The notes under the pieces are model-generated. The model worked only from the letters and a program-made list of their open reading frames with translations, was not told the DNA's origin and ran no database searches. A stretch of 64,000 nucleotides of DNA, taken from NCBI GenBank assembly GCA_002278935.1, contig NCJL01000008.1, positions 62,001 through 126,000 on the forward strand. Direction: 5' to 3'. The stretch's first letter is position 1. Every line of letters begins with the position of its first letter. Origin of the DNA: Gallionellales bacterium 39-52-133 (lineage in GTDB: Bacteria; Pseudomonadota; Gammaproteobacteria; Burkholderiales; Gallionellaceae). Below, in pieces: positions 25,378 through 33,726 of this stretch. Position numbers and translations under genes: made by a program.

Positions 25378-26322
25378 TTAATAGCTCACCACATCATTGG
25401 TCAAAACCACCGTCGGCAACGTCGCGCCCGTAACCGCCTTCCAGCTAAGCTCTGCAAACAGCCCGCTGCGCCCAGCCTTGGGCACCGTCTTTTCCATCAG
25501 CTCCACATAGGGCATATCCACCGCCAGGCTAAATGTATTCGCCCCGATCGTGGCCGCAGATACCATCTTCAGGCGCGTGCTGGTACCGGCGCGGGCAAGT
25601 TCCCAAGCAGATGCGCCATCAAACACGCACTTAATCGAGCCGCTGAACATCAGTTCGCCAACAGGGAAAATGCTGTATCCGGGCACCCCATTCGCCAGCT
25701 CCAGCGGTGCCATGTTGTTATTGATCTCGATCTTGCCGTCTACCACCTGCCCCAGCGTAGATCCTGCACCATCCGAAATAACCCCGGAGGCAGAGCAAGC
25801 GCGGAACGAAACCACGCTGGTCGGCGCGGCATCAAATACCACTGTCGGGATAGGATCAATCTCTTCACCCGCCAAAAAATCCGCCGTAATGTTCTGGTCA
25901 TTATTGGTTACATCCCATGCCAGTTTATTAAGGTGCGCATCCAGCGTGCGGTTGAATTTGCTGATGTCGTATTGAGCCAGCTCCAGCAGTGCGTACGGCC
26001 TGTCGTCTAAATTCACCGGGAAGGTGTGCACATAAGGCCCCGCCCCTGTTGTCACTGGCTGCCCCAGCAGAAGCTTGAGCAAATAGCCGATGGTGCGCAG
26101 ATCAAATATGCTCTGCAGTTGCCCTGGAACAATCGGATTGCCTGGATCCGTCTTGTTCCCCAGCGGCGAATTATTCATCGTGCCATTTGCCTGCCGCTTT
26201 GGATCACGACCGATGCTATAGCTGGTAAACGGCAGTACCTTTGCCGCCGGTGCGGGCGCAGTGCGGGCAGCAGTCTGATATTGAAACAGCAGCTTGGTTA
26301 ATTCACCTCGTGCTTGTGGCAT
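25378..26322 (-). CDS. Major tail tube protein
   Basis: 314 residues. RDPKRQANGTMNNSPLG and GPYVHTFPV with a beta-rich body fit siphovirus tube subunits. It lies before the chaperone pair, where the tube gene is expected. Upstream 25317-25377 is non-coding with short CTCAATCCTCG-like repeats. Confidence 0.8.
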   Translation of the reverse strand: MPQARGELTKLLFQYQTAARTAPAPAAKVLPFTSYSIGRDPKRQANGTMNNSPLGNKTDPGNPIVPGQLQSIFDLRTIGYLLKLLLGQPVTTGAGPYVHTFPVNLDDRPYALLELAQYDISKFNRTLDAHLNKLAWDVTNNDQNITADFLAGEEIDPIPTVVFDAAPTSVVSFRACSASGVISDGAGSTLGQVVDGKIEINNNMAPLELANGVPGYSIFPVGELMFSGSIKCVFDGASAWELARAGTSTRLKMVSAATIGANTFSLAVDMPYVELMEKTVPKAGRSGLFAELSWKAVTGATLPTVVLTNDVVSY

Positions 26323-26324
26323 GG

Positions 26325-26555
26325 TTACTTCTCCTCAATAAAATTAAATTCGTCAAAATCCCCGCGCAACCGCATCGCGGCCCACTCATCCGCCGTCACG
26401 CTCTGCGCCGAATCGCGCTGCCATACCTTCCCGAAAAAACCGATCTCCTCAGGTCCCGCGTGGTAAGCCACCAGAATCAAATGATCACCCTTCACGTTTG
26501 TCCCTTCGTCCGCTTGCGGGAGAGGGTTAAGGAGAGGGCTATTTTTCTTTGCCAT
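26325..26555 (-). CDS. Small phage protein interrupted by a REP-like repeat
   Basis: 76 residues. Residues 6-19 (SPLLNPLPQADEGTN) are encoded by a REP-like palindromic sequence, while the rest (HLILVAYHAGPEEIGFFG, VTADEWAAMR) looks like ordinary coding sequence. It follows the tail terminator gene. Function unknown. Confidence 0.5.
   Translation of the reverse strand: MAKKNSPLLNPLPQADEGTNVKGDHLILVAYHAGPEEIGFFGKVWQRDSAQSVTADEWAAMRLRGDFDEFNFIEEK
26501..26540. repeat. REP-like palindromic repeat, copy 1
   Basis: TCCGCTTGCGGGAGAGGGTT is seen here, and a related unit occurs at 29702-29742 (CCCGCAAGCGGGAGAGGGTT). Such CCGCAAGCGGG palindromes are common scattered REP-type elements. This copy is inside a reading frame. 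Confidence 0.65.
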
Positions 26556-26564
26556 GATATTTCC

Positions 26565-26978
26565 TTATTTAACAAATTCCAGATCAGCCACAATCCAGCC
26601 ATATGGCGTATCCATCTGCTCGCTCTGCCTGAAACCAGTCATCTTCAAGCGGCACAACGTAGCCGGCAATGCTTGCAAAAATGTTTTAACTTCGGCGATC
26701 ATCGCAAGCTCTGCATCCTCGATCGCGGAGGGATCCGCATCTGCACCCGCCACAAATTGCCCCACCAGCAAAATGCGCTGTGTGCCATCCATCGCCAACC
26801 GACCCAGCAAATTCTGGTACCCGCCCTCACCCTTGCTCACCAGCGTATAAATCCCAGCTTGCAGATCCTCATCTGCTCGCATGGAAAAATCCATCAAGTC
26901 CCGCGTCACCACTCGCGCAGGCAACGCAGTAGCTAGCGTCGTCTTGATCAAATTCATGCGGTCACTGATCTCACTCAT
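26565..26978 (-). CDS. Minor tail / tail terminator protein
   Basis: 137 residues. The small alpha/beta pattern (IYTLVSKGEGGYQNLLGRLA, QRILLVGQFV, ADLEFVK) fits gpU-like tail terminators that cap the tail tube. It sits between the gp10-like gene and the tail tube gene. Confidence 0.65.
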   Translation of the reverse strand: MSEISDRMNLIKTTLATALPARVVTRDLMDFSMRADEDLQAGIYTLVSKGEGGYQNLLGRLAMDGTQRILLVGQFVAGADADPSAIEDAELAMIAEVKTFLQALPATLCRLKMTGFRQSEQMDTPYGWIVADLEFVK

Positions 26979-27457
26979 GCAAACGCCTCGCGCAAGCCTT
27001 CGTCTACCCCTTGATTCGCCAACTCAAATAAGCGGCTGCGGTTTGCATCAGCGGCAGGCCGCATATAAGCCTGCGCCCGCGTACCCCGCCGACTAATGGC
27101 GCGTGCAATCAGGAAGGCCTTTCTGCGTGCTTCCTTGCCTCTCACCCCAAGAACCCGCTCCACCCACGGAATCAAATTCTCCGAGTTAGGCATGTGCGGC
27201 CGTGTACCCTCCTCAACCGCACGGCCATAATTCATACCCTCGGATACGCGGTAATGCAGCGGCCCAATATTGTCGGCACGTATCGAATTAACCAGGTTGC
27301 TGAACGCCTTCGGTGCGTTGCGCTTGCCATCCCTTGCAACCTCTTCTGCCCCGCGCGAAAGCTTGGCATCAATCCTTCTCGCCATCACCTCCGGCGCACG
27401 CTTAAAACCCGCCTGCGCCCGGCTAATATCGACCGAGATGGTGATGGAGTTGCTCAC
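26975..27457 (-). CDS. HK97 gp10-like head-tail joining protein
   Basis: 160 residues. NAPKAFSNLVNSIRADNIG, YRVSEGMNYGRAVEEGTRPH and a basic C-terminus match the HK97-gp10/tail-completion family. Overlaps neighbours by 4 bases. Confidence 0.75.
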   Translation of the reverse strand: MSNSITISVDISRAQAGFKRAPEVMARRIDAKLSRGAEEVARDGKRNAPKAFSNLVNSIRADNIGPLHYRVSEGMNYGRAVEEGTRPHMPNSENLIPWVERVLGVRGKEARRKAFLIARAISRRGTRAQAYMRPAADANRSRLFELANQGVDEGLREAFA

Positions 27458-27684
27458 TTATGCCACCCGTTCGAAATCATGAATAAATACACCACCCCTG
27501 CAAACGCCATTGCCAAAAATCCGTGAAACGACCACCGGCCGAAAGCAGAATATTTATCATCCAGCCATTCCTTGAGCGCTTCCTTGACCGCTTCCTTGGT
27601 CGCATCATCGGTGCGACGGCGTTGCTCACTGGCTAGCGCTGCCATCGCCTCATCAACTGTTGCCTTGGATTCTTCCGACATCAC
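27454..27684 (-). CDS. Small membrane protein, probably lysis-related
   Basis: 76 residues: a charged helical N-terminus (EEAVKEALKEW-type) and one C-terminal membrane helix (FLAMAFAGVVYLFMI). It lies next to the endolysin gene. Holin, antiholin or pinholin are options; the sequence does not decide. Confidence 0.55.
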   Translation of the reverse strand: MMSEESKATVDEAMAALASEQRRRTDDATKEAVKEALKEWLDDKYSAFGRWSFHGFLAMAFAGVVYLFMISNGWHK

Positions 27685-28043
27685 CCTGTTCTCCGCTCAA
27701 AATGTGGCGCATCAATAAAGCTGCTCTTGCCGGCATCGATCAGACCGCGCCAGCTACCGCCCCAGCGGTTTTTAGGTGAGAGTGATTCCCAATATATCCC
27801 CAGCGGCTTGATCTCTTCCCGCCCGCACAGCTTGCCGTCCTTGAAAATATTCAGGTCAATGGCGCAGCGCTTCAGGTGCTCGCTGTTCATCGTCTTGCTG
27901 CGGCCTGTCTTGACGTAGATCATCTGCATCTCAATCGGGCGCGACGCTTCGCCCAGGGTGGCGACATATCCAAGGCGCACAAGCTCGGCGCGCAACAGGC
28001 ATACGTCAGCAAAGAAGGCATCCTGTTGCGCCACCATGCTCAT
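27681..28043 (-). CDS. Endolysin, M15 peptidase family
   Basis: 120 residues. The zinc-binding pattern is NSEHLKRCAIDLNIF (His, Asp), then WGGSWRGL and FIDAPHFE (His), as in VanY/L-alanyl-D-glutamate phage peptidases. No signal peptide, so it should need a holin. Overlaps neighbours by 4 bases. Confidence 0.85.
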   Translation of the reverse strand: MSMVAQQDAFFADVCLLRAELVRLGYVATLGEASRPIEMQMIYVKTGRSKTMNSEHLKRCAIDLNIFKDGKLCGREEIKPLGIYWESLSPKNRWGGSWRGLIDAGKSSFIDAPHFERRTG

Positions 28044-28576
28044 TTCACCATCCCCGCCAGTTTTTCATCCTTGTCCTTGCTGCCGACGCTTGAGCCAAAG
28101 TAATACGCCACCACCTGCGTGGCGATGGCGGAAAGCACGCCCAGCACATACACCAGCAAATCTTTGCGGCTGGCTTCCACAGGGTTCTCGCTGAACATCA
28201 CCACGCCAAACAGCAGGAAGGTGAGCAGCAGCAACACCAGCGCCAGAATCGGCGTGATAACTTTATTCAGCATGGGCGCTTTGTCAGAGTTCGCGATATC
28301 CACCTCACGCTTGCGGGCATCGCCCACATCGGCTATCACCGCCTTGAATAGATCTGCGCTGATATGGTCGCGCTCCAGCTGAATGCGCTGCAACTCTTCC
28401 TCGTGCTCCAGCATGAACTGCTTGAGATGGGTCAGCTCTTCGGCGCTGGGCTGCGCCTGCAAGTTGACATCCAGCCCGGTTTTTTCCTTGATCCAGCTCG
28501 TGCCTTTTTCCATCGCCGCGTTAGCGACCAGACCAAGGCCCGACTGAATCAATGAAGCGATAAATGGCAACATCAC
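28040..28576 (-). CDS. Holin-like membrane protein
   Basis: 178 residues. A soluble helical N-terminal part precedes two C-terminal membrane helices (ITPILALVLLLLTFLLFGVV and YVLGVLSAIATQVVAYYFG). The arrangement resembles the 3-TM holins of gene-transfer agents. It is upstream of the endolysin. Confidence 0.7.
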   Translation of the reverse strand: MMLPFIASLIQSGLGLVANAAMEKGTSWIKEKTGLDVNLQAQPSAEELTHLKQFMLEHEEELQRIQLERDHISADLFKAVIADVGDARKREVDIANSDKAPMLNKVITPILALVLLLLTFLLFGVVMFSENPVEASRKDLLVYVLGVLSAIATQVVAYYFGSSVGSKDKDEKLAGMVK

Positions 28577-29190
28577 GCGGCTCCTTCAAAAAGTGTCATC
28601 AATTGCTCAAACAAATAACTTGGCGTGCCATTGCGCGGCCCGTTTGAAATCCCGTCCCGCATCGTCACCGGCTTGCCGATATTGCGCATCGCCATTTCCT
28701 TCATCGCCTCAGCCTGGGCGCGCAGCAACAACAATCCTCGATCACCCGCCTGAATGGTGGTGTCTGTGGCCAGCAAGCCGATGCTGTGCGCGGCGAAGTA
28801 GTAATACTTGAAGGATGGCCCCAGTGCGCTGATCTGCGCAGACGTGGGCGCGGGCGAAAAGTGCAGCTCGCGCACCGCGCCATTCATCGCCGAGCGCACA
28901 TCAGGCAACCTGCCGGGGTAGCTTTTTTCCCACGGCTGAGCGCGGGCAACGCCCCACAAGGCAGACTTGTAAGACAAAAAATCAGCCGGCGCGGGATAGT
29001 TAAACTGATCCCCCACCAGCGTAAGAGTGCCCAGCAGCGTGCGCGGACGCACGCGCCCCATGTCCAGTGCGGCAGCGTCCAGATGTCGGATGAAATCAGC
29101 ATCATTCGCCGCCGTAAAAACCTTGGCCGCATCCTGAAGCGAATCCTTCAGGTCTGCGGTCAGGTCAGCACGGGTCATGGTTCCGGACAT
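28573..29190 (-). CDS. Head-tail connector / neck protein
   Basis: 205 residues, helical, with FIRHLDAAALDMGRVRPRTL and a C-terminal LLRAQAEAMKEMAM helix. It sits between the capsid region and the lysis genes where neck genes are expected. Assigned by position and pattern. Confidence 0.55.
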   Translation of the reverse strand: MSGTMTRADLTADLKDSLQDAAKVFTAANDADFIRHLDAAALDMGRVRPRTLLGTLTLVGDQFNYPAPADFLSYKSALWGVARAQPWEKSYPGRLPDVRSAMNGAVRELHFSPAPTSAQISALGPSFKYYYFAAHSIGLLATDTTIQAGDRGLLLLRAQAEAMKEMAMRNIGKPVTMRDGISNGPRNGTPSYLFEQLMTLFEGAA

Positions 29191-29196
29191 GGCGTG

Positions 29197-29661
29197 TTAC
29201 TCGGCCAAACGTTTTGCAAGCTCAGCTTTGAGCGCTGCAATGTACTCAGGTGCCGCATTGATATCGGTACCGGCTTCTTTAAGTGCTGCAGCCAGCTCCT
29301 CATCGCTCAACAATACAATCTTGTCCAGCGCATCCTTATTGGCTGCACGGGTCAGCAAGGCTTCAGCCAAAGCGTTCAACACGCCCTTGCGCTTGCCGCC
29401 TGCCTGCTCCATCTCGCCCAGCTTCTCAAGCTGCTCGACAGAAAGCTCGGGCAAGGCTGCAACAACGCTAGGCACATTGCCATCCAGCAAGGATGCCAAT
29501 GGGTCGGCAGGCGTTTCTTCTTTAACCTCAACCGGCGCCGGGCGCAAATGATGCGGCACCTGGCTCTCGGGAAAATCCCGAGTTTCGCCAGGCGGCACCA
29601 TGTTGGCACCAACATAAAGCATCATGGCGCCATTGTTTGTAACGGGGATTCGCTTTTCCAT
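29197..29661 (-). CDS. Phage structural or accessory protein
   Basis: 154 residues from the ATG at 29661 (AAGGAGAA upstream); an earlier start adds 8 residues and lacks a site. The N-terminal part is beta-like (MMLYVGANMVPPGETRDFPE) and the C-terminal part helical and acidic (LPELSVEQLEKLGEM). Possibly a capsid decoration or neck protein, inferred from position only. Confidence 0.5.
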   Translation of the reverse strand: MEKRIPVTNNGAMMLYVGANMVPPGETRDFPESQVPHHLRPAPVEVKEETPADPLASLLDGNVPSVVAALPELSVEQLEKLGEMEQAGGKRKGVLNALAEALLTRAANKDALDKIVLLSDEELAAALKEAGTDINAAPEYIAALKAELAKRLAE

Positions 29662-29701
29662 CTTGTTCTCCTTGAATATCCACAAGCCTGCCCCTCGCCT
29701 T

Positions 29702-29742
29702 TATCCCCTCGCCCGCAAGCGGGAGAGGGTTAGGGTGAGGGG
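29702..29742. repeat. REP-like palindromic repeat, copy 2
   Basis: CCCGCAAGCGGGAGAGGGTT plus TAGGGTGAGGGG forms an inverted repeat between the capsid gene and the next gene. It could work as a hairpin that shields or ends the capsid transcript. Confidence 0.65.
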
Positions 29743-29753
29743 TGCTTTATGGT

Positions 29754-32327
29754 TTAGCGATCGACACGAGTAGTAGCGCTGTAAACAACCATCGAAGTCA
29801 GCGCGCCTTTCAGCAGTGTTGGGGTATGCACCACAACAAACTGATCGCCGTAAGCTTCCTTCTTGCCGGTGAAGCGACCGTTGGCATCCTTCTGGTTTTC
29901 CAGTTGGCCCATCTGCCAAGCCTTCAACAGACGGTAACGCACGGTGCTACGCTCGCCGATCACAGTGCGCACATCGCCCATGTTCAGGCCGGGTGCGTAG
30001 CTGCGGAAAGCGGGAATATCCTTGATACGGCCCAGGTTGCCGTCCACCATCAGGTCGGTACCGGGGCGCTTGGAGTTGGCTTCAAACTGCTTGGCCTGCT
30101 CGATCTGGTTGCGCATAGAGCCGCTCATGATGCCGATGTTCGCCATGTAGGCGCGGTCTTCAATCACAGTCTTGCGCAGGCCAAAGCGGTACAGGAAATC
30201 GTTGTACTTGATGTCCGTTGCCAAACCGCCCAGGTCGCTATCCCACTTGAACACGTTGGTGGTGTAGGTATAGCTCGCCACGATCAAGTGCGTATTGGTT
30301 GGTGCAACCGGCACGCCCAGCTCGCTCACAAAAGTGATCTCGCCGAAGTTGTAGTTCATGGAGTAATACATCCCGGCAGCCTGTGTGCCGGTGCCGTCGT
30401 ATTCCGCAATCACTACTGCATTGCTCTTCACCACCACTGGATACAGTGTGCTGCCTACCGCATTGCCCTGCAGGTCGTAGATTGTTTTTGGACGCACAAC
30501 CGGGAAGTTATCCAGGCAGAAGATCGTCTTCGTGCCGTTGGCTGTGGCCGTTGCTTCGTTGACCACGGCTACCGCGCCGTATTGATCCGCCGCATTCAAG
30601 TGCTCGTTGAAGATCAGTGCTTCCGTATCTTCGCCGATGATGCGGGTTGCATTACGTGCGTTGTCTGCCACGATATCAAAATCAAGCTGACCACCGCCCA
30701 CCAGGTAACGCAATTCGTCCGACACTTCAAACGACAGCTTCTGTGGAATAGGGCGAGCTTCTTCCATGGTTTGCTTCACGGCTGCGCGTGCAATCGCCTG
30801 ACCTTCAAACTTGCGTGCACCGGCAATGCCTGCTGCGCTGGCGTCGCGGTAGCTGTAGGGCAGTTGCAGCGTAGCCGCAAATGCGCCGGTACCCACATCA
30901 CACAAGCCCAAACCAACGAGCTGAGATAAAGCCTCACGAATCACCGTGCGCTCAAAGATAGCGGGGATCGAAACATCCGACACCACAGAATCGCCAGCCG
31001 CCAAACGCTTGCTTGCCTGATATTCAGAATGCAAGCGGTGGCCGTTTTGTGAGTCATATAGTGCCAGCGCCTTCTCCACCAGCGCAGCATTACTGCTGAC
31101 CGGCGCGCCATTGGAAAGCATGTAACGCTGATGCGCAGGCATGCTCGCATAAATGCGCTTGTCCACAGATTCTTGCAGCGACTTCACCTCATTGGAAGAA
31201 TCCACCGTGATATGCACACTGCCAGCCGGGCGCTGGAAGCCCATCGCTGACAACTGCTTGGCAGCCGACAACTCATTGCCGTGCTTGATCTGGTTTTCAG
31301 CCAGGCGTTTCACCTGGTCCGCAGTCATCTCGGGCGTAATCAGGTCTGCAACGGCTTCGGACAGTTCTTTTTTGGTGGCTTCGTCCAGCCCGGTAGCGGC
31401 ATTGATCGTGTCGCTCAGCAGCTTGATATTCGCGGTTTTGCCTTCGGTAAGCTTCTTGTTTTGAGCATCGGTAGCGGCAGCACGCTCAGCAAGAATGCGC
31501 TCCACATCGTCCTCAGTTAAGCCAGTAGGCCCAGTGATCGACAACTTGATGTCCTTATTGCCAGCGGCAATCTGTTCGCCCAGTGTCTTGCCAGAAGCTG
31601 CAAAGTTTTCCATCAGCAGCTTGGCCTGTGCTTCATCGGTAACAGGCTGCACTGCGGTTTCAAATGCAGAAAGAAGTTGTGCGCGCATCGGCTCGGAAAG
31701 CAGGATGATGGCGGCAAGTGCGGCTTTGAGTTTTTCAGCGAGTAGCTTATGCATGATTTGAATCTCCTGTAAAAGAATAGTTTGTAATTCGGGGTGTAAA
31801 AACGTTGGGGGGGAACCATCCGGTTCGGAAAGCTGCACGGGGTCAAGGCCTTTAATAACCGGGCGTATCGTCAGCCCGGCGCCAAACAGCAGCGGCCCGT
31901 GCTGGGCGCGCTGCTCGTTGTCCTGGAAGTTTTCGGAATAATCCGCTGACAAATACTTGAAGCCGCGACTCTTCACTGCATCGACGCCATAGGGTGTCCA
32001 CTCTATAAGTGCGCGCAGCTTGTTGCCTTCAATGGAGAGCTTCAGGAACTTGCCCGCAGACCCCTTGGAGGGCTCATGCGAAACATCCAGAAACACATCC
32101 TGCCCGTAAGTGCCCTTGATAAAGTTATCCACCATCTGCGAAAGCATCTGGCGGGTAATATCAAATTCACCATAACGGGGATCATAGAAACGCCCGATTT
32201 TTGTAACCGTCACCCAAGTCTGAGGAGCCTCGCCATCCAGCGATAAATTCTTCGGTAACTCCGCAACAAAACGCCGCACTCCATCCGGAGCTGCGGCTTC
32301 AAGTTGAATTCTGCGTGACTGTCTCAA
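29754..32327 (-). CDS. Prohead protease / scaffold / major capsid fusion
   Basis: 857 residues. Residues 1-175 match the Mu gpI-like protease domain (VTKIGRFYDPRYGEFDITRQ, VFLDVSHEP, RGFKYLSADYSENF). Residues 192-390 are helical and acidic like a scaffold. Residues 410-857 match an HK97-type capsid (VSDVSIPAIFERTVIREALS). The start is a TTG at 32327 with GAGGGA upstream. An internal ATG at 31754 (residue 192) has AGGAGA at 8-base spacing, so a 666-residue scaffold-capsid product is likely. The protease presumably removes itself and the scaffold. Confidence 0.88.
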   Translation of the reverse strand: MRQSRRIQLEAAAPDGVRRFVAELPKNLSLDGEAPQTWVTVTKIGRFYDPRYGEFDITRQMLSQMVDNFIKGTYGQDVFLDVSHEPSKGSAGKFLKLSIEGNKLRALIEWTPYGVDAVKSRGFKYLSADYSENFQDNEQRAQHGPLLFGAGLTIRPVIKGLDPVQLSEPDGSPPTFLHPELQTILLQEIQIMHKLLAEKLKAALAAIILLSEPMRAQLLSAFETAVQPVTDEAQAKLLMENFAASGKTLGEQIAAGNKDIKLSITGPTGLTEDDVERILAERAAATDAQNKKLTEGKTANIKLLSDTINAATGLDEATKKELSEAVADLITPEMTADQVKRLAENQIKHGNELSAAKQLSAMGFQRPAGSVHITVDSSNEVKSLQESVDKRIYASMPAHQRYMLSNGAPVSSNAALVEKALALYDSQNGHRLHSEYQASKRLAAGDSVVSDVSIPAIFERTVIREALSQLVGLGLCDVGTGAFAATLQLPYSYRDASAAGIAGARKFEGQAIARAAVKQTMEEARPIPQKLSFEVSDELRYLVGGGQLDFDIVADNARNATRIIGEDTEALIFNEHLNAADQYGAVAVVNEATATANGTKTIFCLDNFPVVRPKTIYDLQGNAVGSTLYPVVVKSNAVVIAEYDGTGTQAAGMYYSMNYNFGEITFVSELGVPVAPTNTHLIVASYTYTTNVFKWDSDLGGLATDIKYNDFLYRFGLRKTVIEDRAYMANIGIMSGSMRNQIEQAKQFEANSKRPGTDLMVDGNLGRIKDIPAFRSYAPGLNMGDVRTVIGERSTVRYRLLKAWQMGQLENQKDANGRFTGKKEAYGDQFVVVHTPTLLKGALTSMVVYSATTRVDR
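31754..31768 (-). promoter_or_regulatory. Internal ribosome site and start inside the capsid fusion gene
   Basis: CAGGAGATTCAAATCATG occurs in frame, the ATG being codon 192 (MHKLLAEKL). The spacing is optimal and the site falls exactly at the protease-scaffold border, as with lambda C/Nu3. No other strong internal site was seen. Confidence 0.7.
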
Positions 32328-32438
32328 AATGTTCGTCCCTCGTATAAGTGCCTTGCGCAGCAGACGGAGCGAGCGAGCTGAGATCCACCGTGCAAGACGT
32401 TTACCTTTTCAGGTCAGGGAGAAATTTACGGGAAAGGT

Positions 32439-32466
32439 CAAGCCATAAACAGGCCGGACTATGGCG
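32439..32466. repeat. Late-region 28-bp motif, copy 1 (before capsid operon)
   Basis: Matches 43827-43854 at 24 of 28 positions, with CAGGCCGGA in the middle of both. Both copies lie upstream of a leftward late gene. Nothing coding is supported between 32328 and 32567. Confidence 0.65.
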
Positions 32467-32491
32467 CGGTGATTAAAAATTAATCACCGCG
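32465..32491. repeat. 27-bp inverted repeat with 11-bp arms
   Basis: CGCGGTGATTA (32465-32475) and TAATCACCGCG (32481-32491) are perfect arms with a 5-base spacer. It directly follows the late-region motif and is a candidate operator for a dimeric regulator. A DnaA-box-like TTATCCACA sits nearby at 32551-32559 (minus strand). Confidence 0.6.
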
Positions 32492-32567
32492 ATAAAAAGC
32501 TATGCGGCGTTGCACCAGGGGAATTTATAAACAGGCTTATGCACAAAAACTGTGGATAACAAAAAGC

Positions 32568-32592
32568 CCGCATTAGGCGGGCTTCGATTTTT
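32568..32592 (-). terminator. Intrinsic terminator after the P63C gene
   Basis: Read on the minus strand, the stem AGCCCGC / GCGGGCT is followed by a run of T. It is 16 bases beyond the P63C stop. Confidence 0.85.
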
Positions 32593-32607
32593 CTACATTT
32601 ACCATAA

Positions 32608-33486
32608 TTATTCTAACAACATTGGGATTGTTTGCCCTTTTTTAGGATATGCAGAATTCAGCAATGTCATAAATTGTTCCCATGATTTTGAAGCGCGCAT
32701 TAACCCCATTACTGCATAAATGTGTTGAGCTAATGCGGGGTGGCCAAGATCATCTGTTAACCATTGATGGTGCCGCGTTTTTCTTTGTCCACGATCATTT
32801 TTTGGATTCTTCCTTTCAAGCTCTTCAACAATTCCTGGAGCAAGTCTTTCATATACTATGTCTGTTGTATATTTACCAACAACTTGCGGCTTTTTAACTG
32901 ATAGCGGATTAATTTCCCAACCCCGTAGACGAAACATTTCCTTATAAAACTCATCAGGAAAACGTTTGGCCCAAGCAGCAAACTCCTTGCGCAAATACTG
33001 ATCCAGTATTTTTTGCAATGCAAATCTATCACGAACCTCCTGGTAACCTGTTGCCTCATCTATCAGCGCAATAATTCCAACTTTTGCAAAAGCCCGAGTT
33101 AACATCTCAGCCTGTGCTGCAATCAGAAGTTGCTTTTCATTAAGGTCTCCGGCTTTTCTTGCGGAAAGAAGAGCATCGCAAATATCTGCCAGAATAGTAG
33201 CTTCGTATCCAGTGGCCAGCTTTCCACCTCTTCCTGGTCTTACAAAACGAATCGGTGCTGCTAAAGCATTTTCTACCTCTTTGTTGATATATGGCTTTAA
33301 ATTACTTTTATCTAAAAAACTGCGTAACAGTGCTCCGTGACGCTGGCCAAGTCCAAGCACTGTCTGCATTCCACGCCCTGATAAAACGCGGGAGCCACCT
33401 TCTAAAACATAGCAACCTATTTCCAGATCACCAATTCTTAATGGCCGTGTAGCATCGCCATGGGTTGCTTTAATAATTTTATCCAT
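32608..33486 (-). CDS. P63C-domain protein
   Basis: I prefer the ATG at 33486 (292 residues, GGAG upstream); the frame is open to 33588. The middle has LSGRGMQTVLGLG and AAPIRFVRPGRGG. The C-terminal P63C domain has RFPDEFYKEMFRLRGWEINP, VVGKYTTDIVYERLAPG and RKTRHHQWLTDDLGHPALAQ. The biochemical role of P63C proteins is unknown; they are found in phages and other mobile elements. It has its own promoter and terminator and an AT-rich composition, so it is a moron-like insert in the late region. Confidence 0.8.
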   Translation of the reverse strand: MDKIIKATHGDATRPLRIGDLEIGCYVLEGGSRVLSGRGMQTVLGLGQRHGALLRSFLDKSNLKPYINKEVENALAAPIRFVRPGRGGKLATGYEATILADICDALLSARKAGDLNEKQLLIAAQAEMLTRAFAKVGIIALIDEATGYQEVRDRFALQKILDQYLRKEFAAWAKRFPDEFYKEMFRLRGWEINPLSVKKPQVVGKYTTDIVYERLAPGIVEELERKNPKNDRGQRKTRHHQWLTDDLGHPALAQHIYAVMGLMRASKSWEQFMTLLNSAYPKKGQTIPMLLE

Positions 33487-33520
33487 TTTGCTTATTGGCT
33501 CCGTGTTATCCATACTTCCC

Positions 33521-33548
33521 ATTGTACATAAAAAGGGCGTTGGGTCAA
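33521..33548 (-). promoter_or_regulatory. Sigma70-like promoter of the P63C gene
   Basis: TTGACC (33548-33543), 16-base spacer, TACAAT (33526-33521). The predicted start of transcription (near 33514) lies within the longer open frame, which supports the downstream ATG at 33486. Confidence 0.65.
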
Positions 33549-33634
33549 GTAATTTATAACAGCCAATGTTCATATTTATAGCGAACACACTAAGTTATTG
33601 AATATAATCAATAAATTTTAGTATCTAAAATACC

Positions 33635-33662
33635 TTGACTTTCCGCGCATTGCGCGTATAGT
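33635..33662 (+). promoter_or_regulatory. Promoter P1 of the rightward accessory cluster
   Basis: TTGACT, a 16-base spacer containing CGCGCATTGCGCG, then TATAGT. The spacer palindrome suggests repressor control. It matches promoter P2 at 36024-36051 at 13 of 16 spacer bases. Confidence 0.75.
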
Positions 33663-33688
33663 GGGAACCGTCAGCACATCGCAGACAC

Positions 33689-33726
33689 CGCGCCTCGGGC
33701 TTACAGGGGCTGGAGTTAATACCATG
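33689..33726 (+). repeat. Duplicated 5' leader, copy 1
   Basis: A 38-base leader ending in GGGGCTGGAGTTAATACC before the ATG. It matches the leader at 34911-34948 with one short shift and a few changes. It includes the ribosome site. Confidence 0.75.

Noticed and set aside
32551..32559. DnaA box TTATCCACA as replication origin
   Set aside because: Only one exact box, no cluster; the iteron array is a stronger candidate.
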